Below, piece after piece: positions 11,701-22,003 of a stretch of 64,000 bases of DNA. The notes under the pieces were generated by a model that saw only the letters and a program-made list of their open reading frames with translations, was not told the origin of the DNA and did not search any database. The position numbers and the translations under genes were made by a program. Location of the stretch: positions 1 to 64,000 of the forward strand of contig FJUW01000071.1 of assembly GCA_900074885.1 (NCBI GenBank), in the 5' to 3' direction. The stretch's first letter is position 1. Every line of letters starts with the position of its first letter. The DNA comes from Rhynchosporium graminicola (Eukaryota; Ascomycota; Leotiomycetes; Helotiales; Ploettnerulaceae).

Positions 11701-14300
11701 GAGCGAATATATATTAGGTAATAGTTCTTCTAAGATAATTCTATAATCGTATAAGTGATAAGGCGGAAGAATATTAGAATCCCGCTTAGAAAAGGCTTCC
11801 TTAAGAGTATAGTATTATTTTAGTAGCTTTTCGACTATAAGTCGTTTAGTATCAGGATCCTTAGGAGAGTCGCTATTTAGATAGTCTTATAAGAGGCAGT
11901 CTATCTCGTAGATACTAGTAAAGAATAATTCGGAACTTTTATATTTTATATTAAAGTGAAAAGCTATAATACTAATTTAGTAAATCGGAACTAGTTTCTA
12001 GATCCTTAGAGGTTAAGAGGAGTACTTATAATAGGGTTTCGGCGCAAGTACCTTTCTCGATGAATTCGGAGCGGAAAAGGGTTCGGATTCCTTAGTGATA
12101 AGCGGAAATAAGTTAAATAATAAGGATAATATATTAATATACTATATTACTACTATTTAGTATAATCGCTATTAGTCTAGCTAGTTTATAGCTAAATCCC
12201 GCGCGTTAGCGTCGATTTAGTAAGATCGATTAATATTAAGTTTACGAGGCAGTAAAGTTATAATTATCTCCTTATTATATCAGAAGGTAGCTAGATAGCG
12301 TTCCGACTATAGAAGCTTATAGTAGAGTATATCTAGCTTAACTTGAAATCGTCTTATTTATTTAATACTAATAGTTATATCTTATTATCCTAAATCGAGA
12401 AGAATAAAAGGGTAGTTATAAATACGCCTGCTATTAATAGAAAAGTATAAACGTATAAAATAAGTAATATAAGTTCTAATAGACTATTAGAACTTACGTA
12501 TTAGAATAGAATAGAGCAGTAGCTCGATTTTAATACTAAGGGCCCCTGATAGTCGTCCGGTAAGAGTGCGATTAATAAATAGATAACTATTCGCTCCGGT
12601 ATCGATTAAGCTATTTATAGAGACTTCTAGCTTATTTATACTAACTATAATCGGGTATATGAATTACTTACTTCTTATTAGGGAGTTAAGGTCCAGATTA
12701 GAGAGATTATACTTATATAGACTTAAGAAGGAGTTTTTACTTAGGCCTTATCGTTTCCTTCTAGTATTAGTCCAGATTCGAAGGGTATATCTTCTACTAC
12801 TTCCTTAGTTACTTAATCCTCTTCCGGAAATTCGTTAATTAATTAAACTTTAGGCAAGTTAGGGTAATCTAGCTTAATATAACTAAGCTATTTATAACTA
12901 TAATACTTAGGGGGTTCTCCGGTCGAGGTAGCAGGGCGTTTTAGCGCGGAGGGAGTACTAGACTATACCGGGGTAGAGGTATATACGTATAATATAAGGG
13001 TAGTTTATCGAGGGGCTAAGCTTAGGGACCAGTAAGGAGTAGAACTAGTAGAGGTCGTAGTAGTAATAGTAAGCTTATAGTGCTATACCTAGGTAATAGC
13101 TTTCTCGGGATAGGTATATTCTGAGTTATAGTAATACTTAGTATTAAAAGAAAGTAAAGATCTAACTATAGAAATATAGTCCTTATTCTATATTAGTTTA
13201 ATAATAAGAGTTAAAGCGCGTAAGGATAGTATAATCTTATCCTATATATAGAAGAACTACTTCTTCTTTTTAACTTTACTTTAGATAGTAGCGCTTTAAA
13301 ATCGACTACGAAACTCGGCGAAAGTCTCGCGTATATAGCTAAGTTATTATATTTCTAAGTAGTAGAAAGCGTTATAATAGTTATCTTCCTCTAAACTAGT
13401 AAGAAAGTTCTCCTCTAATAAGGAGATTATTTTATCACTAGTTTTAAACTCGTTAGCGAGGTACTAAAGCGTAAGATACTTCTTAGCTAATCTAGTAACT
13501 AGCCCCTATATAAGAACGCGCCGGGAGAAGTCCGTAGAGTAATAGTTAGCGTTTATAGCTAGCCGGTCTCGTATTAATATTCTCTATTAGAGGAAAGTAA
13601 AGTCTAATCTATTATCTAGGGGCAGGATCTTCTTAGTAAGATAAGACTTCCTAAGGCGTGACTCTACCGATTCGGCGCTAGGAGAGGGAGATAGTTTATT
13701 AGGAATAGTATCCTCTCTCTCGGTGCTACGTATCGGAATAGAGTTTATTAGCTTATTAAACTCCGCTATACGCGGAGATTATAGTATTAGTTCTAGTAAG
13801 AGAGTCGAAGATAAGCGAGGGACCCTTATAAGGAACCTATCTTATATAGAGATTAGTCTATCTATAGTATCTTCTAGAGAGTTATTCTTCTTCTCTTAGT
13901 CCGCTAATCGTTATAAGAAGGAACAGATCAGGTTCGAGTTATCTATAATAATAGGAGTACTTAGCGATTATACTCCTAGTGAATTTCGCTTTTATTTTCC
14001 TTTCTCTCTTAGTTAGTACTTCCTTAATAAGGTATTAATATTCTCTAAGGTAAGAGACGTTTAGGGTAAGGAAGGGTATAATAGATTAGGTTTAGAAGTA
14101 GAGCAGGGGAGATCGCGTTAAGTCCCTTTAGAACTAAAGAGGTCTCTAGTTTATTAGTTAGGAGCTATTCTAGTAGCTTAAAAAGGGGTATATTAGAGCT
14201 GTTTCGGCGGCGATATATAGAGGTTAAAGTTCCGGGGTATTTATTATATCTTCTTTAAAATCTATCTATAATTCCTTTATACTAAAGGAGTTATTAAAGG
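8740..14300 (-). pseudogene. Degenerate gag-pol of Gypsy element A
   Basis: Domains in minus-strand order: Gag (about 14300-12750) ending in a knuckle at 12912-12858 that reads KYYSYK..SYIKLDYP, with former Cys codons now Tyr; protease with SLIDTGANSYLFINRTL at about 12620-12570; reverse transcriptase with RTRFGSYKYKVLLFRLYNRP (about 11390-11310) and the catalytic box variant YLDNILIYS (about 11275-11235); the RT/RNase H junction SFLGFYKFYYQFIRNFG (about 11.0 kb); integrase with a HHCC-like region (about 10.0 kb), IDFKDFP, and TNGQTE (about 9.62 kb); and a chromodomain-like tail (about 9.03-8.8 kb). Stops by TGG-to-TAG and CAG-to-TAG changes occur throughout. Confidence 0.88.
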
Positions 14301-14478
14301 AGCGTTAGCGAAGACCTCCTCTATTATACTATTTATAATAAGCTAAATTAAACTCTGATTTATAGTTATCCGAGAGATCTCTAGTATCTTAGCTATATAC
14401 GAGTAGTTATCGAATAACTAACTTAGTAGTAAGATATTATAGTAAGCTATCTCCGGCTATCTTGATCTTTTTATTTAA

Positions 14479-14746
14479 TATAATGATATAAGACTTAAGG
14501 CGGTATATAAGTAAGAATAAACAAGTAGAGAAGCTAAGAGCGATCTTATATAATCTAGTATAAAGGAAATAAAAAGATAAGAAAGGAAGAAGAAGAGAGA
14601 TAGAGTATAAAGTACCTTATATATATATACCGGTACTAGTCCGATATTATACTAGGTCGGATACTAGTTCTGCCGGGATACTTATGAACTTGGGCCCTGT
14701 TATCTATCCTTCTTCTCATGTGATATTCAGGTGAGCTGTCGTTATA
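14479..14746 (-). repeat. 5' LTR of element A
   Basis: This is the partner of 6972-7239 at the same length. Its left end has decayed to tataatgata while its right end keeps tgtcgttata, so the two copies together restore the terminal inverted repeat. The CTAAG duplication follows directly. Confidence 0.92.
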
Positions 14747-16320
14747 CTAAGCTAAGTTTAATTATATATTACGTAGCTTTAATCGAAGACAGAAACCTTA
14801 AAGGCTTATAGAGAGGTTAGTATTTCAGCTACCTCTAGTATTTCTTCTCTCTCCTTTATAATCGTATTATCTTAATACAGTAGTTATATTAGCTTTATTA
14901 TTTATACTAATTATTAGAGGTTTTAGGTTTAGGCTATATTTAGTAGCTTCTTTAGCGTTAATAGAGCAGATGATTCTTAAGAAGTTATACTCTTCTAGAT
15001 ATTTTTCAGCTTATAATAATAAGTATTAGATATAGAGCTTATTCCTATTGAATATTTGACTGATACGAAGGTTTAGAAACTTAGTATAGATTCTGGAGAC
15101 TCTAGTGTATATAATTATATAATTAGTGATTCCCCTGATATATCGTAGCTATTATATCTTAAAAGTTATAAATATGATATCTTCTAGCTAGAAAGCTAAT
15201 ATATAGAGTTTATCTTAGCTAATAATATAGTACTAAATTAACTTAGGGGAGGCTATATAGAAGTTGCGGGGAAAGGTGGGGTTAGCTTCGAGACTGCTCG
15301 AGCTAAGATAGGGTGAGTAAGCTCTTCGATATTCGGGTTCTCGAAAATTCGAAATTTGAAGAACTTTCGAGTTAATCTCTTCAGTTCTTTATAGAGATTT
15401 ATATATAAGGGCTATAGAATAGTATAAGGAGATACTGAATCTACCGCGTCAGATTCTGAGGTTTAGTTCTAATAGTTAGGGTATATCCTAGGCGATTATA
15501 TAGGTATATTATTTATTAACTCCTGGAAGGAAGAATTAATATTATTAGATTCTTTACTACTAGAGTACTAGGTATTATTAATATATTATAGTAATTATAG
15601 CTAGTTATAATAGTATTATTCAGCTTTCAGCGTTAATATTATCTGTAGTTAGCTCGAAGCCAGGTTAGCGGTAATATTCTTGTTTCGAGGTGGGCTCGAA
15701 AGGAAGATAGCAGGGCTAGTTCTGGTTACTCGAGGCTCTCGAAGGGAATAGCTAGGATATAGGGTTTCGAGATAATATTTACCTAGGATATAACTTCCGT
15801 GCTCGGATATAGGGTTATTATCCTTAGGGAAGCTATAGGTATAGATCTGGATACTTCTTTCTACTGTTTCTGAGGCCTGGAAGAATCCTGAAATATATAG
15901 GAGTACTTAGTATAAATGGCCACGTATAGCTAGGAGGGTATATATCCTTGTAGTCTAAGGCTTTCTAATATTATAGGATTCTTCGTAGATATTCCGTCGA
16001 TATCTGGGGTTTACTAAAGGCCTATAACCGAAATTTTAAGGCGATCTGGATATCCTAAGCGTTATAGTGATATTAGGTACCGCTAGTACTATTGCTATAC
16101 TCGGTGGTTTCTTCTAGAGAAGAAATTAAAGTACAAAAGAATTACTAGTAGATAGAGATATAGCTTAATCTCTCCCTGCGGTAGTCACTAGAAAAGGAGC
16201 TGAACTAGAACCTCTTGAGAAGCGTTATTGTATTATAGAGGAGGTTTAGAAACCTCAGAAGAAAGCTATAGAAGTAGAGGTCTGTGCGCAACTAGCTACT
16301 GGAGGTCCAGTGACATCACA
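14747..16320 (-). mobile_element. Outer element C, 5'-side fragment (leader and probable LTR)
   Basis: This is the other half of the element interrupted by A. It is RIP-degraded, less so in its last 400 bp, and no long protein frame is readable. Given minus-strand orientation it should hold the leader and 5' LTR. A plausible outer edge is 16320, where the minus strand starts TGTGATGTCAC and ordinary genomic sequence begins on the other side. I could not find the inner LTR edge. The stretch has little else to report. Confidence 0.5.
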
Positions 16321-17921
16321 GGTGATAATCGGGTCCAAGTTTCAGTTGAAACCCCGGAACGCGTGCAGATATAAGGGTTGAAGCTTAATCTCGGCGATAT
16401 ATCGCAGAGCTGCTGCACGTAGGACCTTGATATTACAGTCAAGATGTCTAGTATCCCTCATATTATCGGTACAGTTTCCCCAAACTCTTGGCAGAAACAG
16501 AAACCCCACAACCTCCTGCCACGAGAGGGTATCTGAGTCGCAGAAGATCACATGAGGCGAAGTAGATAAATTGGCATCGGAGAACCAATGCGCCACCATA
16601 GAACTCAGCCTTAATGCTCACTTTGCTGGATGCGGACAGCTTTAAAAAGGAGGGAGATGAGGTAAACTATTGTTGCGAGGAGAGAGTGTGCATTCCTGAG
16701 CGGTAGAGCATCGTGAGTAAGCGAGCCTGCAGGCGAGCGAGCGACGGAGGATTAGCTGGCGACCCCGATTATAAATGATTGATGAATTTGAGAATTTCAG
16801 GAATAGTCTCGAAATTCGATCACAGATGCATGGAGAGGAGGGCATATTGTAAGTTTCCAGAAGTGGCGTGTTCGGCGTCTTCGTCCTCGGATGAGGAATT
16901 GGAATCTGTAACTCCGTCTCTTTCTTATACTCTCTGGCTCTCCTTCTTCCCTGCTTCCTCTTTCAATCTAAAGGTGTTAGATAGCGTCATGGCCATCGGA
17001 GTTTTGACGATTGCTGTTGGGGCATTACAGGCATCAGAAAAGAAGAAGGTACAACTGTAACAATTAGCAAGCAGGGCGTCACGAGGGAACAACGGATAAG
17101 CTAATGTTGGTGAAAGCAGTTCTGCCAATTGTTTCATCTGATTCATCCATTTTTCCAACTTCCTATCAACAATACAGTGCGTACCAAGGTGGCTTTTGCA
17201 TGGCGTTTCAAACATGCAACCATCCATCTTTTAATCCCTACCGCAACCGACGAAGAACTTTAGTTAAGGAAACATGTCCTCCGAATGCAATCATTGGTGG
17301 AAGGGCTTATCGAAAGGCTGAATTGTTAATAGATACAACGATATACGTCACGTTGCTTGTATCCTTCACACACCAACCTTCACCCTGGCCTTTCGCCCCT
17401 ACTTCCGAGGCTTCTCCTCTTGCTTCGTAAAGAATTTCTTTTAAATGACTTTATTATATAGACTAGACAACGCTCTTCTATCTCTGCCCAAGTCTTGCCG
17501 TTATAGATCATCTATCTCAGCCAACAGACGCTATTGATTCTCAGTCAGTTCCTTACCTGGCTTACGAGAAGTAATAGCCCGGCGAAAGACTACAGCCTCA
17601 ACTGACGATTCCTTAGAGCTGTTGCTTAAACTTCCGAATGATATTGACACCATCTTCGTTCGTATCATGACCGTGGCCGCGACTCTCGGAATGGAAGATG
17701 CCACTAGTGAGTCTAGTGATCTCTTGGTCCTAATGCTGCCACTTCTCTCTTCGCTGCTCGCCCTTCCCATGGTCATCGTTGTCGGCATCCTCTAGTTCCT
17801 GCTCTTAAACTTTGTGCCTTACCACATCTCCTGCCATCTCCTCCTGTCCTTGCTCACGCAGGCCTTCCTTCTCCTAAGACAAGTCAAACAAGCGAGAATG
17901 TTAAGAGCTCGAGACCGGAGT
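16321..17921. other. Intergenic, no gene recognised
   Basis: Base composition is ordinary and RIP marks are absent. Only short open frames (at most about 108 codons, on both strands) occur. None has a recognisable domain, signal peptide or plausible intron structure. I regard them as chance frames. Confidence 0.5.
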
Positions 17922-18130
17922 AATTTGTCTTGGGCGAAGCGAACCTTTTGACAAAGTAAGGTTATCACAAATTCATATGACTTTGTTTTGGTGCTTTGGT
18001 AATGTCCTGTAATAATTTTGCGATATTCACTACGATAACAGAATGTCTCTCAAAGTAATACCCTAAAGTCACACACCTATTTGATGACTTTGCGAGTGTT
18101 ATCAGGTCCTCGCTTCGCCAGAGACAAATT
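17922..18130. repeat. Inverted-repeat unit, possible MITE
   Basis: The left arm aatttgtcttgggcgaagcg (17922-17941) pairs with cgcttcgccagagacaaatt (18111-18130); 18 of 20 bases match after reverse complement. The 209-bp unit has no open frame. Its size and arms fit a miniature inverted-repeat element, but no convincing target duplication is visible and no second copy is present in the window. It lies just upstream of the zinc-knuckle gene and could also be part of its control region. Confidence 0.45.
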
Positions 18131-18192
18131 TGCCCAGCCTCAGCTAGTAGACGTAGCTTAGAGCTCCTCTTGCTCTTCGAAAATCAGTTGCA

Positions 18193-19316
18193 TGTCTCTT
18201 TCGAGATCTGAGGCGTTTTCTACGAGAGAGATTCGAAATCTTCGGATTGAGCCGCCTCTATATCGACGTCAAGGGTTCTTACGACCAGCAAGAGGCTTCT
18301 TCCAAGTCCTTCGCCAGCGTGGCTCATGCTATCTTGGCCGTGAACCTCGCCGCTGAGATCATCAACCTAGCTGGTTTCAATGGAGAAGTCCGAATTATGA
18401 CCTTCTACAGACATGCCTTGAGAATCATCCGCCGCTGTATCAACGATCTTCATCATCCTGTCGAGGTTAAGGATCGGATCATCGTGCAAATGTGGCTACA
18501 TGCCAAGGACAAGAGACGTCTGTCACTATCACTAAGCTTTCCCGTACTGAGAGGGGTGGTATCATGAACGATTCTCATTGCGTGCTATTCATGGACAGAT
18601 CATCATCGGCAATCCGAAATTAGTAGGCGCTGATGGATCCGAGCATGCGTCCGGTATTGGAAAATCCGTTACATGGTTGAAGAAGGTCCACGCTTGGTCC
18701 GCTGCCAAGGACTCTGTCTATGGTTATGAGGCCGACAACTACAAGAGGTGCAGCCGTTGTGGACTTCCCGATCACATTGGACTGAACTGCCCTGCCGTCC
18801 TCTTTCCAAATCGTGGGTGCCAGCGCTGTGGAAACTTGTATCACAAGACAGACTCTTGCAAGTGTCTAGGGAAGTGTCACTCCTGTAGCAAGCCTGGCCA
18901 CACATCTCAATTTTGTCCATCCTCCAGATGCACAGATTGTGGTCGCACTGGTCATCTCCACGGTTCTCCGTACTGTCCTTCGGCCGAATTCAACAAATGT
19001 CGAGAGTGTGGAATGAAGCATGATCCCAAGAAGGTCTGCCCTGCAGATGTCAATGACCCGCTGAAGCTCTCCAGTCTGCGAGGTGTCGTGCATCAGCCAA
19101 AGAACGATGACGCAGTTGACGAGAATTCTGATGAGGACACAGCTCTGCCACCAACTCAGGTTACAACTGATGATGTAGGAAACACAACTCAGGCATCTGG
19201 TGGTGGTTGGGACACTTCTGGTACATCTGGTGGAAACGGTGATGGTGGAAAATGCCAATGAATGGAATGGAGGTGATGATGGTGCGCAAGGTGGAGGTGG
19301 TGATGGTGGTTGGTAG
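18193..19316 (+). pseudogene. CCHC zinc-knuckle protein gene, frameshifted
   Basis: The first in-frame ATG after a stop is at 18193. The frame from there (ending by TGA at 18565) reads like protein up to about 18520, then sense continues in a second frame (SVTITKLSRTERGGIM, 18522-18566) and then in a third from about 18569. The third carries a row of zinc knuckles: CSRCGLPDHIGLNC, CQRCGNLYHKTDSC and CHSCSKPGHTSQFC fit C-x2-C-x4-H-x4-C, followed by two variants with altered spacing. A Gly/Asp/Trp-rich tail changes frame once more near 19245 and ends GGDGGW at 19314-19316. Such knuckles bind single-stranded nucleic acid. The switches are only tens of bases apart, too close for introns, so the gene looks broken, or the assembly has indels. 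Host gene or retroelement ORF1 origin cannot be told. Confidence 0.6.
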
Positions 19317-20111
19317 GAAGTCGTGGTTTTGTTTTCTGATTGATCGTGGACCGTATATTCGCTGGCTTAGCTACGAGGTCCTCTGATTTCTCTTTTTGCT
19401 GCGCGAATCCTTCGGTGACTGCTCCTCGGTTATTCAACTTTGTGCAATAGTTCCTTTTACTTATCGGGCCAATCCTTGTTAGCTCCGCTCCGGGATTCTT
19501 TGAATTGTTTTCTCGTGGCGTTTGATTACTCAGAAGCACGCACGAGATTACGAGACATGAATGGAAAAGATAAATACAGTCTGCTTGCTGCTTTGTGACA
19601 TTAGGCTACGTACTGTTGGTATGTTGTATAAGCTAAGTGATATAGGCATGCCTTTGAACGTATCTTCCTCCGCTGGCATTAAGTAAGTTATGCTCTTGAG
19701 TTGCTGAACGATCACTGATAATCATATGTCTCTGGGCGATCTGGTATCTAGTGAAATGTATCAGAAAGCAAACCCACGAACATGTTTGAAGAATTTCATT
19801 CATCACTTGTCGAGTAGCTTTGCCTGTTCGAAATGAGCCAGTGTCGACAAGTTGAACCCGTATACCAGCCTCACGAATCACAAGCAAACGACATAACATT
19901 ACTTGTACGATATTTTCGAGTAACCGATAGAGTGATCTCCCTCTGCTAAACATGAAAGACACAAGCTAATGAACTTGAATTTAGAGGATTAATTACACAT
20001 GTTTACAGAAATTGTGGGTTTTGACCAGTCTTATATCTAGATGTCCCCTACCGTGATGTCTCGACATGCTGGTTCTTGCATCGTCACAACATTCCACGCC
20101 CTCCGCGACAT
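19317..20111. other. Intergenic, no gene recognised
   Basis: This is ordinary-composition sequence between the zinc-knuckle gene and the 3' end of the carboxypeptidase gene. Only short, unconvincing frames occur. It should hold the 3' untranslated regions of both neighbours. Confidence 0.5.
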
Positions 20112-21943
20112 CTACAACTTATCAATCCGTCCCAAGACATACTGCAATTGGCGGTAGCTCATTCTAGGCTGGTAAAGCGGTTGCTCGTGGCCAGCCGCGT
20201 TCACCCGGACCCAAAGGAGTCCTCTTTCGTAATGCTGGGTACCCATCGTGCCCTGAGGTCCGTCGGTGAGTTCAGAGTTGCCGTTGGCTGCATCCCAATC
20301 TGCCCACTGCAGAAGTGGCAAATTGAGCACCACCGGCTGGCTTGGCTCGGCTTGGAAGCCCATCTTTCCGTTCCATGTCATGTTCTGAATGGCAAGGAGA
20401 ACACCATCATTGAATATGCGATAATCGAGGTCACCGTTCGTGACGACGACACGGTTGGTATGCTCGATCAGGCGCGGTAGGACTTTTTGGTTAGGCGGCA
20501 ACGAATGATCGCCATCCACGAAAACACCTCCTGGGGCACACTCTGACCAATCCTGCTCTGGAGCGTGCAAAGCTTTCTTGACATCCGCACGGGCAAAGTA
20601 GATTGGATTATCGGGGTATGGGTCGGCCATTATATCTGTGAGCAGGGTGATCTGGATTAGCGGGCAAATTCAGAAGATTTACAAGAGGCTCCTTACCAGA
20701 CTTGTAGGGACATTGCTCTAGGATGTTGTAAACACTGGCGCACGGGTTCACCCTAAGAATTTCTTCTACCGAGGCACTCCAGAGGTCACAGGCGTCGGAG
20801 TCGAAATCTTTCGGGGTTGGAGGCTGGCGACCTGATGGTGGGAAAACTAAATACTTTTTCCTGTAGTCTGCGAACCCGCACTTCTGATCCTGGGCGACAA
20901 GCTGAGCCAGGTACGTATCATTGAGTCCAAAAACCAGGTTGTTTTTCTGGATATACGGGACAGCTGGGACAAGAACCTGAGAATAGTCACAGTCTCCAAT
21001 GCAAGGGTCAATTATCAAGGCTCCTAGTTGTAGTGAGATGGATTGTCGAATGATATTGGAGAGGGAGATACTGACCGCCGACATCGAAATGATCTGTATC
21101 GTTCCTGTCGAGAAACTCGTTTGCGATGTGTGGGATGTACATTCCAGCGTAGCTTTCACCTGTGAAGTAAATTTTGAACTTCTTGATGCCAAAGGTTTTT
21201 TGAAAGTTAAGGAAGAAGTCGGCGAAGTCTCTGCCAACGTCTGCTTCATTTCTCGCGGTAACATTACCCGTTGAGTAGCCGGTGCCAACTGGTTGCTCGA
21301 CCCACAAGACGTTCGTCAAGTTTACATATGAGTATTCATTTAGAATTGGTTCATACATGCCTGGAGCGTATAGGAATTTGCCGTTTTCTTGGAAGAATCC
21401 AATGAGGGAACTACAGCCGGGTCCACCGTTCAACCATATTGTGACCTCGTCAACCTTTGGACCAACTGTCGGCTATCAAAGAGTTAATGCCCAAACTCCG
21501 GTCTGAAGGAGTTCCACTCTTATCATGATGACATGACTTGCGTATCGACTGACCTGGAAGATAAAGAAGAGAGTCCTGGATGGATCCTTCGTGTCGATTG
21601 GAATGTTTCCTGAGTACATCTCCCCAATGTCGCTTTTTACCAAAGGAAGCGAGTTCACCAGGTACTCTGTATCCAGTTAAACACAAGAAAGTATATCTGA
21701 GGAGCGAGGAACCATACTCTTGGTATCATTGTTCAAGAATCTGTACTGCTGCTTAGTGCTGCTGGCGACCGCTGATTCCTCCAGAGACAATCGTTGGCTG
21801 GCGAGCTTAGCATCGTTCTTAGTCTTTCGCAGTTGACGGTTGATTTCAATGAATCTGTTGTTTCCTACGTCACCAAAAACAGTAGGCACGAGGGTGGACA
21901 CGGCTAAGAGAGCCAAACTCAGGCGCAAGACACGGGCGGCCAT
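20112..21943 (-). CDS. Secreted serine carboxypeptidase (peptidase family S10)
   Basis: Five exons are proposed: 21943-21713, 21664-21554, 21472-21076, 21023-20697 and 20635-20112, all with GT/AG introns of 48-81 bp and matching phases, giving 529 residues. The protein starts with a signal peptide (MAARVLRLSLALLAVSTLVPTVFG). It carries the S10 substrate-binding motif WLNGGPGCSS, the nucleophile motif FTGESYAGMYIPHIA (Ser about 221), the aspartate in NGDLDYRIFNDG (Asp about 426) and the histidine in NAAGHEQP (His about 505), so the catalytic triad is complete. Family members remove C-terminal amino acids at acidic pH in vacuole or outside the cell; the absence of a retention signal favours secretion. 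Several NxS/T sites fit a glycoprotein. The gene stands alone. Confidence 0.92.
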
Positions 21944-21993
21944 GATGCAAGATTTAGTAGTGATGTCCCGAAATCAAGTGGAGAGGCCTTTCT

Positions 21994-22003
21994 TATTATA
22001 TAC
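21994..22003 (-). promoter_or_regulatory. TATA-like box of the carboxypeptidase gene
   Basis: The minus strand reads tatataataa about 50 bp upstream of the ATG at 21943. It is the only TATA-like run close to this start. Spacing suits a short 5' leader. Assignment is by position only. Confidence 0.4.

Larger units (their letters stand above)
6972..14746 (-). mobile_element. Complete but RIP-inactivated Ty3/Gypsy element A (7775 bp)
   Basis: Two LTRs of identical length (268 bp) bound the element and 5-bp CTAAG duplications flank it. On the minus strand the internal order is Gag with a CCHC knuckle, protease, reverse transcriptase, RNase H, integrase and a chromodomain-like tail, which is the Ty3/Gypsy (chromovirus-like) order. 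A polypurine tract abuts the inner edge of the left LTR, which confirms minus-strand orientation. An extra open region reads on the plus strand between pol and the 3' LTR. CpA/TpG loss and stops throughout show RIP. LTR divergence also looks RIP-driven, so it cannot date the insertion. Confidence 0.92.

Noticed and set aside
16642..17430. Several overlapping frames of 60-108 codons on both strands
   Set aside because: No motif, signal peptide, codon pattern or splice partners; overlapping frames on both strands are expected by chance at this GC content.
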